Made by a program: the position numbers and the translations under genes. A stretch of 54,958 nt of DNA from contig JAJDNH010000086.1 in NCBI GenBank assembly GCA_022340775.1, positions 1 to 54,958 of the forward strand. The letters run 5' to 3'. Positions 35,254 to 43,849 of this stretch are shown here, piece by piece (within the stretch, counting starts at the first letter, position 1; every line of letters starts with the position of its first letter). The notes beneath the pieces were generated by a model. The model saw only the letters and a list, made by a program, of their open reading frames with translations. It searched no databases and was not told the DNA's origin. Source of the DNA: Acidobacteriota bacterium (GTDB taxonomy: Bacteria; Acidobacteriota; Thermoanaerobaculia; Thermoanaerobaculales; Sulfomarinibacteraceae).

Positions 35254-35789
35254 GGGATGGTCCCGCGGTGGGGCGGGGACGGAGCGGAAGGAGGCAACCG
35301 GCCATCCCGCCGCGGGCTGCAGGGGAGCCGAGCGCAGGAGGCTTGGCCCGAGGTCAGCCGAGGGTAAGCCTGCGAGCACGGTTCTCCCGCAACCGCAGCG
35401 GGTGCAGCCGCGAGCCGACGCGTCGCTCTGTTCCCTGCCCACCGGCCCGCGCAGCGGGCTGCGGGCAATGCCCGCACGGGACATGCGATCACGTGACGCC
35501 CATTGAAGCGGGATCGCGCAGGGCGTTCGCCTCGCGCCTCGCCGCCAGCGAGCGAGGAGTGCACTGACCTCGTGGTCGTGCCGACGAAGCGAGCACAGCG
35601 GCGTGGTGCGAGAGGGCGCTCCTGCGCGATCCCTCTTCTATCAAAAGGGGGGGCTCACTCACCTCATCAGCTGACTCAGGAGGCAGATCCGAGCGCAGCG
35701 AGCCGTCGGGGCCGGAAGGCCGGACCGAGGCTTGCCTCGAGGACGGACTGACGGACCCAGACGAGGCGGCCGCAGGCCGCGGATCTGCC
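35254..35789 (+). repeat. Two-copy structured element, copy A (candidate large non-coding RNA)
   Basis: This 536-bp GC-rich non-coding block has a second copy at 48712-49250. Shared parts in order: GGGATGGTC paired with GGCCATCCC (35254-35262/35300-35308), interlocked with CCCGCGGTGG paired to CCGCCGCGGG (35262-35271/35307-35316), a pseudoknot-like order; the GGAGGCTT arm (35337-35373); hairpin TGCGGGC-AAT-GCCCGCA (35460-35476); GCGATC/GATCGC; a CTCGC/GCGAG hairpin; GACC-TCGT-GGTC; CCCTC/GGGGG; and a 108-nt 3' domain closed by GGCAGATCCG/CGGATCTGCC (35682-35691/35780-35789) containing GCGGCC-GCA-GGCCGC. Non-triplet indels between copies argue against coding. The right end is 66 bp from the uvrB stop. 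Bases 35154-35253 and 35790-35854 show nothing clear. Confidence 0.75.
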
Positions 35790-35854
35790 TCAGCCCGGGT
35801 CAGCCGTTGGCTCTTTGCGCGAATCGCAGCCGAACCGGGAGTGGGGCCGGGCCG

Positions 35855-37864
35855 TTACTTGTAGATCTGGCGGCTGCGCAGGTCCCTGACGCGGTCTCGG
35901 AGGGTGGCCGCCTCCTCGAACTCGAGGCGTTTGGCTGCGTCCCGCATGCGGCGCTCGAGCTCGGCGACCAGCTTGTACAGCGAGGCCTCGTCCTCCGGAA
36001 CCTCTCCCTCGGGCGGCTCGGCGGCCAGGCGCGGCCGCCCGCCCGGCTCAAGGTAGTCGAGGTTCGACATGACAACCAGCGGGTTGGCGACGTCCTTCAC
36101 GATGGTCCGGGGCTCGATCCCGTGCTCGGCGTTGAAGGCCGCCTGCGTTTCCCGGCGGCGCCCGGTCTCCTCGAGCGCGCGCTCCATGGAGCCGGTGATA
36201 CGGTCCGCATACAGAACCGCGCGCCCGTCGACGTTGCGAGCGGCGCGACCGACGGTCTGGATCAGCGACGTATCGGAGCGCAGGAACCCTTCCTGGTCAG
36301 CGTCGAGGATGGCGACCAGTGCGACCTCGGGCAGGTCAAGGCCCTCGCGCAGGAGGTTGATCCCGACCAACACGTCGAACTCGCCACGCCTGAGGTCGGC
36401 GAGAATCGCGGTCCGTTCCAGCGCGTCGATCTCGGAGTGGAGGTAACGGACACGGATCCCGAGCTCAGCCATGTAGGCAGTCAGGTCCTCGGCCATCCTC
36501 TTGGTCAGCGTGGTCACCAGCACCCGCTCGCCGAGCTCCACCACGCCCCGCACCTCGCCGATCAGGTCGTCCACCTGCCCCTCGGCAGGCCTCACCTCGA
36601 CCGCCGGATCCAGAAGGCCGGTCGGCCTGATCAGCTGCTCCACCACCTCACCCTCGCTGTGCTCCAGCTCGTAGGGTCCCGGGGTGGCCGAGACGAAGAC
36701 GACCTGGTTCAGGCGGCCCTCGAACTCCTCGAAGGTCAGAGGGCGGTTGTCGAGCGCGGAAGGCAGACGAAACCCGTGGTCGACCAAGGTCTGCTTGCGT
36801 GAGCGGTCGCCGTGGAACATGCCTCGCACCTGCGGCACCGTCACGTGTGACTCGTCGATGATGCACAGAAAGTCACGCGGAAAGTAATCGAGCAGCGTCG
36901 GCGGCGGCTCCCCCGCGGCGCGCCCGGTCAGGTGCCGGGAGTAATTCTCAATGCCCTGACAGTAGCCCAGCTCGGTGAGCATCTCGAGGTCGAACTGGGT
37001 GCGTTGCCCGAGACGCTGGGCCTCAAGCAGCTTGCCGACTGTGTTGAGCTCTCCAAGCCGCAGGTCGAGCTCTTCCCTGATGCCGCCGATCGCCGCCATC
37101 AGCTGCTCGCGCGGCGTCACGTAATGGGTACGCGGGTAGACCGGCAGACGCTGGGCGGACTCGAGGACACTACCGCGCACCGGGTCAATGCGCTGGATCG
37201 ACTCGACCTCGTCGCCCCAGAACGAGACCCGCAGTGCGGTGTCGTCGTACGGCGGGTAGATCTCGAGCGTGTCCCCACGGAGACGGAAGCTGCCCGGCGC
37301 GAGATCGAGGCTGGTCCGCTGGTACTGCATCTTGGCGAGCTGCCTCAAGATCTCGTCCAGGGCCTGCTCCTCACCGACCTCGAACAGCTGCATCATGCCG
37401 TAGTACGCCTCCGGCGAGCCCAGACCGTAGATGCAGCTCACCGAGGCGACGATGATGACATCGCGCCGTTCGAACAGCGATCGGGTCGCCGACAGCCGCA
37501 GGCGGTCGATCTCCTCGTTGATGCTGGTCTCCTTCTCGATGTAGGTGTCGGTCGTCGGCACGTAGGCCTCGGGCTGGTAGTAGTCGTAATAGGACACAAA
37601 GTACTCGACAGCGTTGGACGGGAAGAACGCCTTGAACTCCTGGTACAGCTGGGCGGCCAGCGTCTTGTTATGCGACAGGATGAGCGTCGGCCGCCCGGTG
37701 GACTCGATGACCTTGGCCATTGTGAAAGTCTTGCCGGAGCCGGTCACCCCGAGCAGAGTCTGGCAGGCCAAGCCTTCCTCGAGGCCGCCCACCAGGCGAG
37801 CGATGGCACGCTCCTGATCCCCAGCCGGGCTGAACGGCGCCTCCAGCGCAAAGCTGGGACTCAC
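35855..37864 (-). CDS. uvrB: Excinuclease ABC subunit B (UvrB)
   Basis: Predicted 669-residue damage-verifying helicase of nucleotide excision repair; it is loaded by UvrA and then recruits UvrC. Walker [10 protein letters not shown] is near residue 40, the DNA-threading beta-hairpin [12 protein letters not shown] is near 92-103, the helicase box is CIIDESHVT, motif VI follows QTVGRAARN, and the C-terminal UVR motif is [22 protein letters not shown] in part (about 630-660). Length is standard. The GTG start at 37864 overlaps the stop of the upstream small membrane protein gene by 4 bp, so they are one operon. Confidence 0.97.
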   Translation of the reverse strand: MSPSFALEAPFSPAGDQERAIARLVGGLEEGLACQTLLGVTGSGKTFTMAKVIESTGRPTLILSHNKTLAAQLYQEFKAFFPSNAVEYFVSYYDYYQPEAYVPTTDTYIEKETSINEEIDRLRLSATRSLFERRDVIIVASVSCIYGLGSPEAYYGMMQLFEVGEEQALDEILRQLAKMQYQRTSLDLAPGSFRLRGDTLEIYPPYDDTALRVSFWGDEVESIQRIDPVRGSVLESAQRLPVYPRTHYVTPREQLMAAIGGIREELDLRLGELNTVGKLLEAQRLGQRTQFDLEMLTELGYCQGIENYSRHLTGRAAGEPPPTLLDYFPRDFLCIIDESHVTVPQVRGMFHGDRSRKQTLVDHGFRLPSALDNRPLTFEEFEGRLNQVVFVSATPGPYELEHSEGEVVEQLIRPTGLLDPAVEVRPAEGQVDDLIGEVRGVVELGERVLVTTLTKRMAEDLTAYMAELGIRVRYLHSEIDALERTAILADLRRGEFDVLVGINLLREGLDLPEVALVAILDADQEGFLRSDTSLIQTVGRAARNVDGRAVLYADRITGSMERALEETGRRRETQAAFNAEHGIEPRTIVKDVANPLVVMSNLDYLEPGGRPRLAAEPPEGEVPEDEASLYKLVAELERRMRDAAKRLEFEEAATLRDRVRDLRSRQIYK

Positions 37865-38319
37865 CCTCCACTCCGTGTGGGGCCCGGGGAGGAGTGCTGG
37901 CGCAGGAAACCCTCGAGGGCCATGAGCTCGACCCGCGTCACCTTTCCGTCGTCGAGCACCGTGCCGACCCGCTCGAGGAAGGCACCGGCAAGAGGCGCAG
38001 ACCCGCTCCTGGCCCGCAGCCTTGCGAAGAAAGCGTCGAGATCGGCGTCGAACTGCTGCCTCTCGGGCATCGTGAGGTCGGCGGGCAGCCGCTCCTCGAG
38101 CCGCACCCGCGCCCTCTTGACGGCCCAGTCAACGCCGGTGTCGAGAAAGAAGAAGCTGGCCACGACAACCGCCGCGAGAACGATGACCCCGGCCAGGCAG
38201 CCGGTCGTCCCCCATCGCGCGCAGCCCCCCTGCCCCTGCCGGCGGCCGCACACCAGCGGGTTCGGGCCTGGTCCGCCTCTCGGCGCCACCCCGCTCGGCT
38301 CCGTGCGTCCATTCGTCAT
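37861..38319 (-). CDS. Small single-span membrane protein, unknown function
   Basis: Predicted 152 residues; I do not recognise a family. The N-terminal 45 residues are Gly/Pro/Arg-rich and include three cysteines. One transmembrane helix (about 50-70, [16 protein letters not shown]) follows, then a charged alpha-helical region of about 80 residues ([20 protein letters not shown]). Start ATG 38319 has no Shine-Dalgarno, but TACAAT ends 6 bp upstream, consistent with a leaderless mRNA. It overlaps uvrB (GTGA) and is 35 bp after the HD-GYP gene stop. Confidence 0.7.
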   Translation of the reverse strand: MTNGRTEPSGVAPRGGPGPNPLVCGRRQGQGGCARWGTTGCLAGVIVLAAVVVASFFFLDTGVDWAVKRARVRLEERLPADLTMPERQQFDADLDAFFARLRARSGSAPLAGAFLERVGTVLDDGKVTRVELMALEGFLRQHSSPGPTRSGG

Positions 38320-38325
38320 GAGCGT

Positions 38326-38331
38326 ATTGTA
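38326..38331 (-). promoter_or_regulatory. -10-like hexamer for a leaderless small-membrane-protein/uvrB mRNA
   Basis: TACAAT on the minus strand (5 of 6 to consensus) is separated from ATG 38319 by six bases, so the predicted first transcribed base is the A of the ATG. No -35 or Shine-Dalgarno is evident. It could give uvrB expression separate from the upstream HD-GYP gene. Confidence 0.45.
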
Positions 38332-38354
38332 CGGAATTCCCGCTTCGGGGCCGG

Positions 38355-39311
38355 TCACCCCTCCTCGACCATGGTGATGAACTCGGTCACCACCTCCGGA
38401 TCCCACCACCCCTTCTCGAACGTCTCGTCACGGATCATGTCGAGAGCATCGGGAACGCTCATCGCTCGGCGGTAGCAGCGGTCGTTGGTCAGCGCATCGA
38501 AAACGTCGACCACCTGGAATACCCTTGCGAGGTACGGGATCTTCTTGTCCCTCAGCCGGTCCGGGTACCCCGAGCCGTCGCGCCGCTCGTGGTGGTGGCG
38601 AATGATGGGCAAGACCGGCTTCAGGGTGCGCATCGGAGCGCAGATCTCCACGCCGATCTCGACATGCCGGCGCATGATCACCCACTCCTCCTCGCTCAGC
38701 TTGCCGGGCTTAAGGAGGATCGCGTCGGGAATCCCGATCTTGCCGAGGTCGTGCAGGTACCCCCCTCGCCGGAGCGTCTTCAGGTCCTCGACGCCGAGGG
38801 CGAGTCGTTCCCCGAGGCGGGTGGCGAGCCCGGCCAGCCGGTCGCAGTGCTCGCCCGTGTCCTCGTCGCGGGCCTCGATCGTCCGAGCTACCGAGAAGAG
38901 GATCCGTTCGGCCGAATCCAGGTCCTCGGTAAGACGGCGAAAACCAACCAGGTTGCGGACCCTGACCTCGAGGTCGGTCACGTCGCACGGCTTGTTGAGA
39001 AAGTCGGTGGCCCCCGCCTCCAGACCCTTGAGCCGCGCCTCCCGCGTTCCACGTCCGGTCAGGAAAACGACGGGAATCAGCTGGGTCTCGTCCTCCTCCT
39101 TGAGACGACGACAGACCTCGTAGCCGTTCATCCCCGGCATCACGACGTCGAGCAGGATAACGTCGGGCTGCTGCTCGCGGGCCAGGATCAGCGCCGACTC
39201 TCCATCGACCGCCTGCCACACGTCGTAGCCGAGGCTACCTAGGGCAGCAGCAAGCCCCTCCAGGGCCGCCGGGTCATCGTCGACCGCGAGAACTGATCCT
39301 CTGTAGGTCAC
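38355..39311 (-). CDS. Response regulator with HD-GYP c-di-GMP phosphodiesterase domain
   Basis: Predicted 318 residues. The receiver domain (1-125) has an acidic cluster at 11-13 (DDD), acceptor Asp55 (ILLDVVMPGMNG) and Lys108 (NKP). The HD-GYP domain (about 140-318) has His187-Asp188 in YLHDLGKIGIP, the HHH at 239-241 and GYP at 248-250 (RRDGSGYPDRL). These are the metal and substrate residues for hydrolysing c-di-GMP to pGpG or GMP. GTG 39311 is the start. The window also encodes two GGDEF cyclases and an orphan hybrid kinase that could phosphorylate it. Cytoplasmic. Confidence 0.92.
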   Translation of the reverse strand: MTYRGSVLAVDDDPAALEGLAAALGSLGYDVWQAVDGESALILAREQQPDVILLDVVMPGMNGYEVCRRLKEEDETQLIPVVFLTGRGTREARLKGLEAGATDFLNKPCDVTDLEVRVRNLVGFRRLTEDLDSAERILFSVARTIEARDEDTGEHCDRLAGLATRLGERLALGVEDLKTLRRGGYLHDLGKIGIPDAILLKPGKLSEEEWVIMRRHVEIGVEICAPMRTLKPVLPIIRHHHERRDGSGYPDRLRDKKIPYLARVFQVVDVFDALTNDRCYRRAMSVPDALDMIRDETFEKGWWDPEVVTEFITMVEEG

Positions 39312-39327
39312 TCAGTCACCGCGTCTC

Positions 39328-39336
39328 AGTATAGCA
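39328..39336 (-). promoter_or_regulatory. Extended -10 element upstream of the HD-GYP gene
   Basis: The minus strand reads TGC-TATACT, an extended -10 (TGn plus 5 of 6 of TATAAT), placing the start near 39321, about 10 nt before GTG 39311. No matching -35 is seen, which extended -10 promoters do not need. Confidence 0.4.
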
Positions 39337-39404
39337 CCAAGGTTACCGTCGCCGCCGCCAACGCGGACTCTCCGTCTCGATCCGCTACAAGGTCCCGTTT
39401 CGGG

Positions 39405-41057
39405 TCAAGACGGATCGCCCGCTGCCCGGGCGAGGATCCAGCCGTCGGGATCGACGCTGAGCTTGGCGCCGTGGGGGATGAAGACCTCGCCTCGTCCGCC
39501 GCTCATCTGCAGACGCACGGCGCGCCCCCCGACCCGGACCGGCAACGGCAGCTGAAAGGCCGGGTCGTTCCAACTCAGTACGGCTCTCTCCCCGCCTGCG
39601 GCTGGATGCCTCTCGAGGTCCCACTCGGGCAAGGCCGCCCTGTGGAGGTAGCGTTCCCAGAACCAGGAGAGGTCTCCCTTGAAGCGGGTGTCGACGAAGC
39701 TCGTGAAGTCCCCGGTGGTCACCGACCGGTAGGCAAAGCGTGGGTCGTTGGGAAAGTCGTGCAAGATCTCGAAGAACGCCTCGTCACCCAGCAGCCAGCG
39801 GAGCGTGTGCAGCACGCACGCTCCCTTGGTGTAGATATCTCTCGTGTAAGCCTCTCTGGAGCTCGCGGCCCCGCCCGGTACGATCGGCTGGCGGTTCGTA
39901 ACCTGCACCGCCAGCCTCTGCATGTACTCGAGATAGCGGTCGACCCCCTGCGTGTCGTTCACGTACAACGCCTCAGCGTAGGTCGCGAAGCCCTCGTGCA
40001 GCCAGAGATCGGCGAAGTTCGCGGCCGTAACCTTGTTGCCCCACCACTCGTGGGCGGTTTCGTGCAACAGGATCCAGTCGAACCCGTACCTGTTGTCGGC
40101 GAACCGACTGCCGTAGGCAATCAACGTCTGATGCTCCATGCCGAGGTAGGGAGCTTCCACCGCCCAGTACTTGTCGCGGAGGAACGGGTACTCCCCAAAC
40201 CGCCGCCCGAGGACTTCGAGAATGCCGGGCGCCTCCGTCCACAGACGTCGGGCCTTCTCCAAGTGTTCGGGAAGGGCCCAGAACAGGATCGGGACATCGA
40301 GAGTGCCGTCCACGCCGTGGTACCGCTCCTCGATCGGACGGTACGGACCGACGTTCACCGTGACGTCGTAGTTGTTGATGGGGTACGAAACCCGCCAACG
40401 GCTGGTGGTGGTGCCGTCTCCGTTGTCGGTCGATCCCAGCGGCCGTCCGTTGGAGAGGCCGACCAGCCCGCTCGGCACCGTCAGCGCGATATCCATCCCC
40501 GTATCCGGCTCGTCACCAGGGTCGTCCTTACACGGCCACCAGACATCGCCGCCGTCCTCCTCGCAGGTGACCCCGATCCACGGCTGGTGTCCTTTCGGCG
40601 TCCTGGCCCAGACAAAACCTGAATCCCACGGTGGCCGGGCCGCGACGCGGGGCCGGCCGCGGTAGCGAAGATGGATGCTGTGTGACTCGGCCGGGTGCCA
40701 CCGCTTCGCCAGGGGAACCAGGACCAGCCCACCGTGCTGCCGGAATGTGGCGCCGCGGCCGTCAATCCGGGCGTCGGTCACGTGCAGCCGATCGTCGAGA
40801 CCGCAGACGTAGGTCTTTAGGGGTTCTGAAACACGCACCCTGGTGTCGCACGCCCCCTCGATCGACCTCTTGGCCGGCAGAATCCTCACGTCGAGGGCCA
40901 CATGCTGCACGTCGTACGCCTTCATCGACGACGCCTGCAGGCCACCCGAGGAAGGGGGCTCTGTGCCCCGGGTCAGCCACACGACTACCGCCACCGTCAT
41001 GGCCACCAGCAAGAGGCCACCGGTGATCACAAGTCGCAGATCGAGACCGCGCCTCAC
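39405..41057 (-). CDS. Membrane-anchored M1-family metallopeptidase
   Basis: Predicted 550-residue zinc peptidase. One N-terminal helix (about 9-28, VITGGLLLVAMTVAVVVWL) anchors it with the catalytic part outside. The beta-sandwich N-domain is followed by the substrate motif YLGMEHQT (a GxMEN variant) and zinc site HETAH at 332-336 with the third ligand Glu355 in LWLHEGFATYAEA, the standard 18-residue gap. It probably removes N-terminal residues from periplasmic peptides. The open frame extends further upstream, but GTG 41057 gives the anchor a proper start. Divergent from the isochorismatase gene. Confidence 0.9.
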   Translation of the reverse strand: MRRGLDLRLVITGGLLLVAMTVAVVVWLTRGTEPPSSGGLQASSMKAYDVQHVALDVRILPAKRSIEGACDTRVRVSEPLKTYVCGLDDRLHVTDARIDGRGATFRQHGGLVLVPLAKRWHPAESHSIHLRYRGRPRVAARPPWDSGFVWARTPKGHQPWIGVTCEEDGGDVWWPCKDDPGDEPDTGMDIALTVPSGLVGLSNGRPLGSTDNGDGTTTSRWRVSYPINNYDVTVNVGPYRPIEERYHGVDGTLDVPILFWALPEHLEKARRLWTEAPGILEVLGRRFGEYPFLRDKYWAVEAPYLGMEHQTLIAYGSRFADNRYGFDWILLHETAHEWWGNKVTAANFADLWLHEGFATYAEALYVNDTQGVDRYLEYMQRLAVQVTNRQPIVPGGAASSREAYTRDIYTKGACVLHTLRWLLGDEAFFEILHDFPNDPRFAYRSVTTGDFTSFVDTRFKGDLSWFWERYLHRAALPEWDLERHPAAGGERAVLSWNDPAFQLPLPVRVGGRAVRLQMSGGRGEVFIPHGAKLSVDPDGWILARAAGDPS

Positions 41058-41116
41058 CCCCCCAGTGTACCGTTGCCGGACCGCTACAATGCTGGGCGAC
41101 ACGGAGAGGAGGCATG

Positions 41117-41680
41117 ATGCAGCATCAGCCCGACATCCTGAACGCCGATGGCGCAGCACTGGTCGTCATCGACGTGCAAGAGAGAATCAACGCGGTCATG
41201 GCGGACCAGCTTCACGTCCCGCGCCTGACCGTTCTCGTGCGCGCCTTCCAGGCTCTCGGCCTGCCGGTGCTCCTCACGGAGCAGTACCCGCAAGGCCTCG
41301 GAAGCACGATCCCCGACCTCGCCACCATCGTCGGCAGCGTGCCACTGGTCAAGGACACCTTCTCGTGCGGCCGGGACCCTGCCTTCCTCTCGAAGCTCGA
41401 GAAGGTCGGACCGCGCCAGGTCGTGCTCACCGGCATCGAGGCCCATGTGTGCGTGGCCCAGACCGCCCTCGACCTACTCCATGCCGGCTATCGCGTACAG
41501 ATCCCCCACGATGCGGTCTGCTCACGACGTAACATCGACCGCGAATGGGCCCTGCGCCGCCTGCAGCAGGCCGGTGTCACGGTCACCTCGACGGAGTCGG
41601 CGCTGTTTGAGCTTCTCGACCGCTGCGGGACCGACGACTTCCGTACCGTCTCGAAGCTGCTCAAGGTGATCCCGGCATAG
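41117..41680 (+). CDS. Isochorismatase-family cysteine hydrolase
   Basis: Predicted 187-residue hydrolase. The triad is Asp (VVIDVQERI), Lys (LVKDTFSC) and Cys (GIEAHVCVAQT), with the cis-peptide-type IEAHVCV typical of YcaC/isochorismatase-like proteins. It lacks the DWHxxxH metal site of the PncA at 4760, so a different substrate is expected; many relatives are of unknown function. Tandem ATGs occur at 41114 and 41117. The second is chosen because GAGAGGAGG (41104-41112) would touch the first. TACAAT at 41085-41090 is a possible -10. Confidence 0.85.
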   Translation: MQHQPDILNADGAALVVIDVQERINAVMADQLHVPRLTVLVRAFQALGLPVLLTEQYPQGLGSTIPDLATIVGSVPLVKDTFSCGRDPAFLSKLEKVGPRQVVLTGIEAHVCVAQTALDLLHAGYRVQIPHDAVCSRRNIDREWALRRLQQAGVTVTSTESALFELLDRCGTDDFRTVSKLLKVIPA

Positions 41681-41730
41681 GGTATCGACGAGCTCTGCGC
41701 CCGGGCTTGTCGTCTTCCGAGAACTGCCGG

Positions 41731-41757
41731 GGCTCACCTTCTCACTTCCCACTCAAT
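41731..41757. repeat. Short CTCACC/CTCACT pyrimidine tract at a gene end
   Basis: Three to four units (GCTCACC, TTCTCAC, CCACTCA) resembling the tract at 20661-20725. It provides the TGA stop (41755-41753) of the leftward eRF1-like gene, just as the TAATCAC tract at 30862 provides the stop of the oxidoreductase. Confidence 0.4.
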
Positions 41758-42877
41758 ACCGCAGCAGGGCGGCGATCGAGTCGAGCTCGCGCAGGCTGTC
41801 CGCAGCCGGCCCGTCCACCATCTCGACCTGCCCGCCCATATCCAGAACCGCCTGACTCAGGCGATCGACAAACCGCCCGACCCGCTCCAGAGGCTCGCCG
41901 CACATGGGGCAATCTTCTCTGTGGGCCACCGAGAACGCGCCGCAGCCGCGGCACTCCCACCCCGACGCCTCAGCCCCCTTGACGTAGAACAGCTTCCAGA
42001 CGCGGCCCTGGGCCAACGCTCCAACCACGGCGTCGAGGCCGGAGACCGCCTTGCCGCCACCGTGCAGCTCGGACAGCAGACCGGCAACCAGCTCCTGCTC
42101 CTGCTCGCGTTCCATCTCCTCCTGGACCTCGAGCACGCGCTCGAGCACCTCTTGGGGCGTTGCGGTCACCGCCACGTTGATCGTCTTCACCAGCTTGCCG
42201 TGAACCCGGCGCGGCAGCAGGCGTGCCACCTGCCCGGCCGCCTCGGTCGGTCCAGCCACGATAAGCCGGTCGAACGGCATTCTGAGCGAGAGATCGAAAA
42301 GGGCGTCGACGACCCTCTTCGCATGCAGCGCCACCTCCCGGTCGTGGTGTCGCTGGAACCTCGCTTGCGACCACCACTGGTCGGTACCCGTGGTTCGTGT
42401 CTTGGTCCCAGTCGCCGACAACAGGTCTGTCTGCTCCACAATCTCGCCGAGGTAGACAGTGAAGATGCGGGCGCGCTTCTTCCCCGTGAGGACGACTGCA
42501 AACCGCTCGTACTCATCGAGCGCCTCGACGACCGGCCGCAGGAACGCACCCCGCCGCCAGTGCACGGATGGAGCGATGTCGACCTGGATGGCGTGGACCT
42601 CTGCCACCTCCGCCTCCGGGTGAACCACGACCAACGCGGTTCTCCCCCGGGGCTCGAGCTGGTCAATCAGGCCGAGGGCTGTCTCGCACGCGGTTGCCAG
42701 ATTCCCGTTGTCGTGGTGTAAGGCACGGAGCTCCTTCAGCATCGCCTCGGCCTGGACCACATACCCGCGCTTGCGGTGCGACGGCCGGTTCTGGTCAGTC
42801 GCCACGTACATCGTGAGCGTCAGGGTCTCGTGCTCGGTCAGGCGATGCAACCGCCGAAGGACAGCTCGATCCAACAT
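41753..42877 (-). CDS. eRF1/Vms1-like protein (baeRF type) with C-terminal zinc ribbon
   Basis: Predicted 374 residues. The middle resembles the eRF1 domain 2-3 fold of bacterial baeRF proteins: a beta-rich segment ARIFTVYLGEIV, then the loop DQWWSQARFQRHHDREV, which occupies the place of the release-factor GGQ loop, then LIVAGPTEAAGQVARLLP. The C-terminus has a four-cysteine ribbon, CRGCGAF...CPMCGEP. Archaeal and eukaryotic relatives cut peptidyl-tRNA during ribosome rescue; bacterial roles are little known. The ATG at 42877 with GGGAGGTGACC upstream is preferred over the longer frame. The stop lies in a pyrimidine tract. Confidence 0.75.
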   Translation of the reverse strand: MLDRAVLRRLHRLTEHETLTLTMYVATDQNRPSHRKRGYVVQAEAMLKELRALHHDNGNLATACETALGLIDQLEPRGRTALVVVHPEAEVAEVHAIQVDIAPSVHWRRGAFLRPVVEALDEYERFAVVLTGKKRARIFTVYLGEIVEQTDLLSATGTKTRTTGTDQWWSQARFQRHHDREVALHAKRVVDALFDLSLRMPFDRLIVAGPTEAAGQVARLLPRRVHGKLVKTINVAVTATPQEVLERVLEVQEEMEREQEQELVAGLLSELHGGGKAVSGLDAVVGALAQGRVWKLFYVKGAEASGWECRGCGAFSVAHREDCPMCGEPLERVGRFVDRLSQAVLDMGGQVEMVDGPAADSLRELDSIAALLRY

Positions 42878-42992
42878 GGTCACCTCCCATGGCCCAAGTT
42901 TTGGGGCTCTCCTTCCAATATACGTCGTCAATGCGAGGGGGTCTCATGCGCAGCCTTCGAGGGACACGGGGCCGATCACGTGGAGCCCGCCG

Positions 42993-43784
42993 TCAAGCGG
43001 TAGTGCGCAGGTGCTGGAAGATAATGCCGGCGGCCACAGCAACGTTCAGGGACTCCACCTCGCGCTCAACCGGCACGCTGATCATGCCGTCTGCCGCACC
43101 CACGATGGCAGGTGAAAGGCCCGTGCCCTCGCTCCCGAGGAGCACCATCAGCGGCCTTCGGGGCTGCCACCGATCCAGCGAAAGGCCTCCCGCGCCGGTA
43201 CCCCACACTTCCCCGTCGTATCGTCGAACCCGCTCGATCGCCAGCGAAGGCTCGATATCCATCTCGACCGGAACCCTGAAAACCGCGGCCGCCGAGCCGC
43301 GGACCGCGACCGGCGTGAAGGGATCGGCGCAACCCGGTGACAGGAGCACGGAGGCGATACCGAGCCCAGCGGCGGCGCGAATCACGGCACCCACGTTCCC
43401 GGGATCCTGGACTCGGTCCAGATAGACGGCGCAGCCCTCTCGCCCACTCCACTGTGGCATGGCGGGCTCAGAAACCACAGCCAGAACCCCCTGCGGATGC
43501 CGGGTCGGCGCAAGCCGCTCCAGCACGCTCCGCTCGACGATGAAGGATCGCTCTGCGGCGTCGAGCCAGGTCGCGGCCCGGCCTGCGTCAACGTTCTCCT
43601 GGTCGAGGTAGAGCTCGTGAACTCGCACTCCCCATCGGACGAGGTCGTCGAGCAGCTTGCCGCCGTCCACGATGACCTCGCCCCGGTCGCGCTCGTTGAG
43701 CCGTCGCCGCAACCGCTTGAGCCGCTCACTGTGCCGCCCGAGAGGCTCCATCCGCCCAGAACCGCTCCCCTTCCCGTCCATCAT
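42993..43784 (-). CDS. SpoU/TrmH-family RNA 2'-O-methyltransferase
   Basis: Predicted 263-residue SPOUT enzyme that methylates ribose in rRNA or tRNA using SAM. A substrate-binding N-domain (about 1-95) precedes the knotted catalytic domain with motif 1 DPGNVGAVIRAAAGLG, motif 2 LMVLLGSEGTGLSP and motif 3 VPVEREVESLNVAVAAG. It resembles RlmB/TsnR-type proteins, but the target base is not predictable. Tandem ATGs at 43784 and 43781; TACAAT at 43794-43799 would start transcription only about 3 nt before the first. Leftward; the MITE-like repeat lies directly upstream. Confidence 0.9.
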   Translation of the reverse strand: MMDGKGSGSGRMEPLGRHSERLKRLRRRLNERDRGEVIVDGGKLLDDLVRWGVRVHELYLDQENVDAGRAATWLDAAERSFIVERSVLERLAPTRHPQGVLAVVSEPAMPQWSGREGCAVYLDRVQDPGNVGAVIRAAAGLGIASVLLSPGCADPFTPVAVRGSAAAVFRVPVEMDIEPSLAIERVRRYDGEVWGTGAGGLSLDRWQPRRPLMVLLGSEGTGLSPAIVGAADGMISVPVEREVESLNVAVAAGIIFQHLRTTA

Positions 43785-43793
43785 CTGTCCTGC

Positions 43794-43799
43794 ATTGTA
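43794..43799 (-). promoter_or_regulatory. -10-like hexamer for the SpoU methyltransferase gene
   Basis: Minus-strand TACAAT ends 9 bp before ATG 43784, implying an almost leaderless transcript. It sits beside the MITE-like element. Confidence 0.4.
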
Positions 43800-43849
43800 G
43801 CGAGTGTCGGCCACCACAGGTGATGGCGGGAAGAGCTGGGACCAGAGAA

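Noticed and set aside
35732-36802. 356-codon plus-strand frame inside uvrB
   Set aside because: Antisense to highly conserved UvrB motifs; composition typical of a GC shadow.
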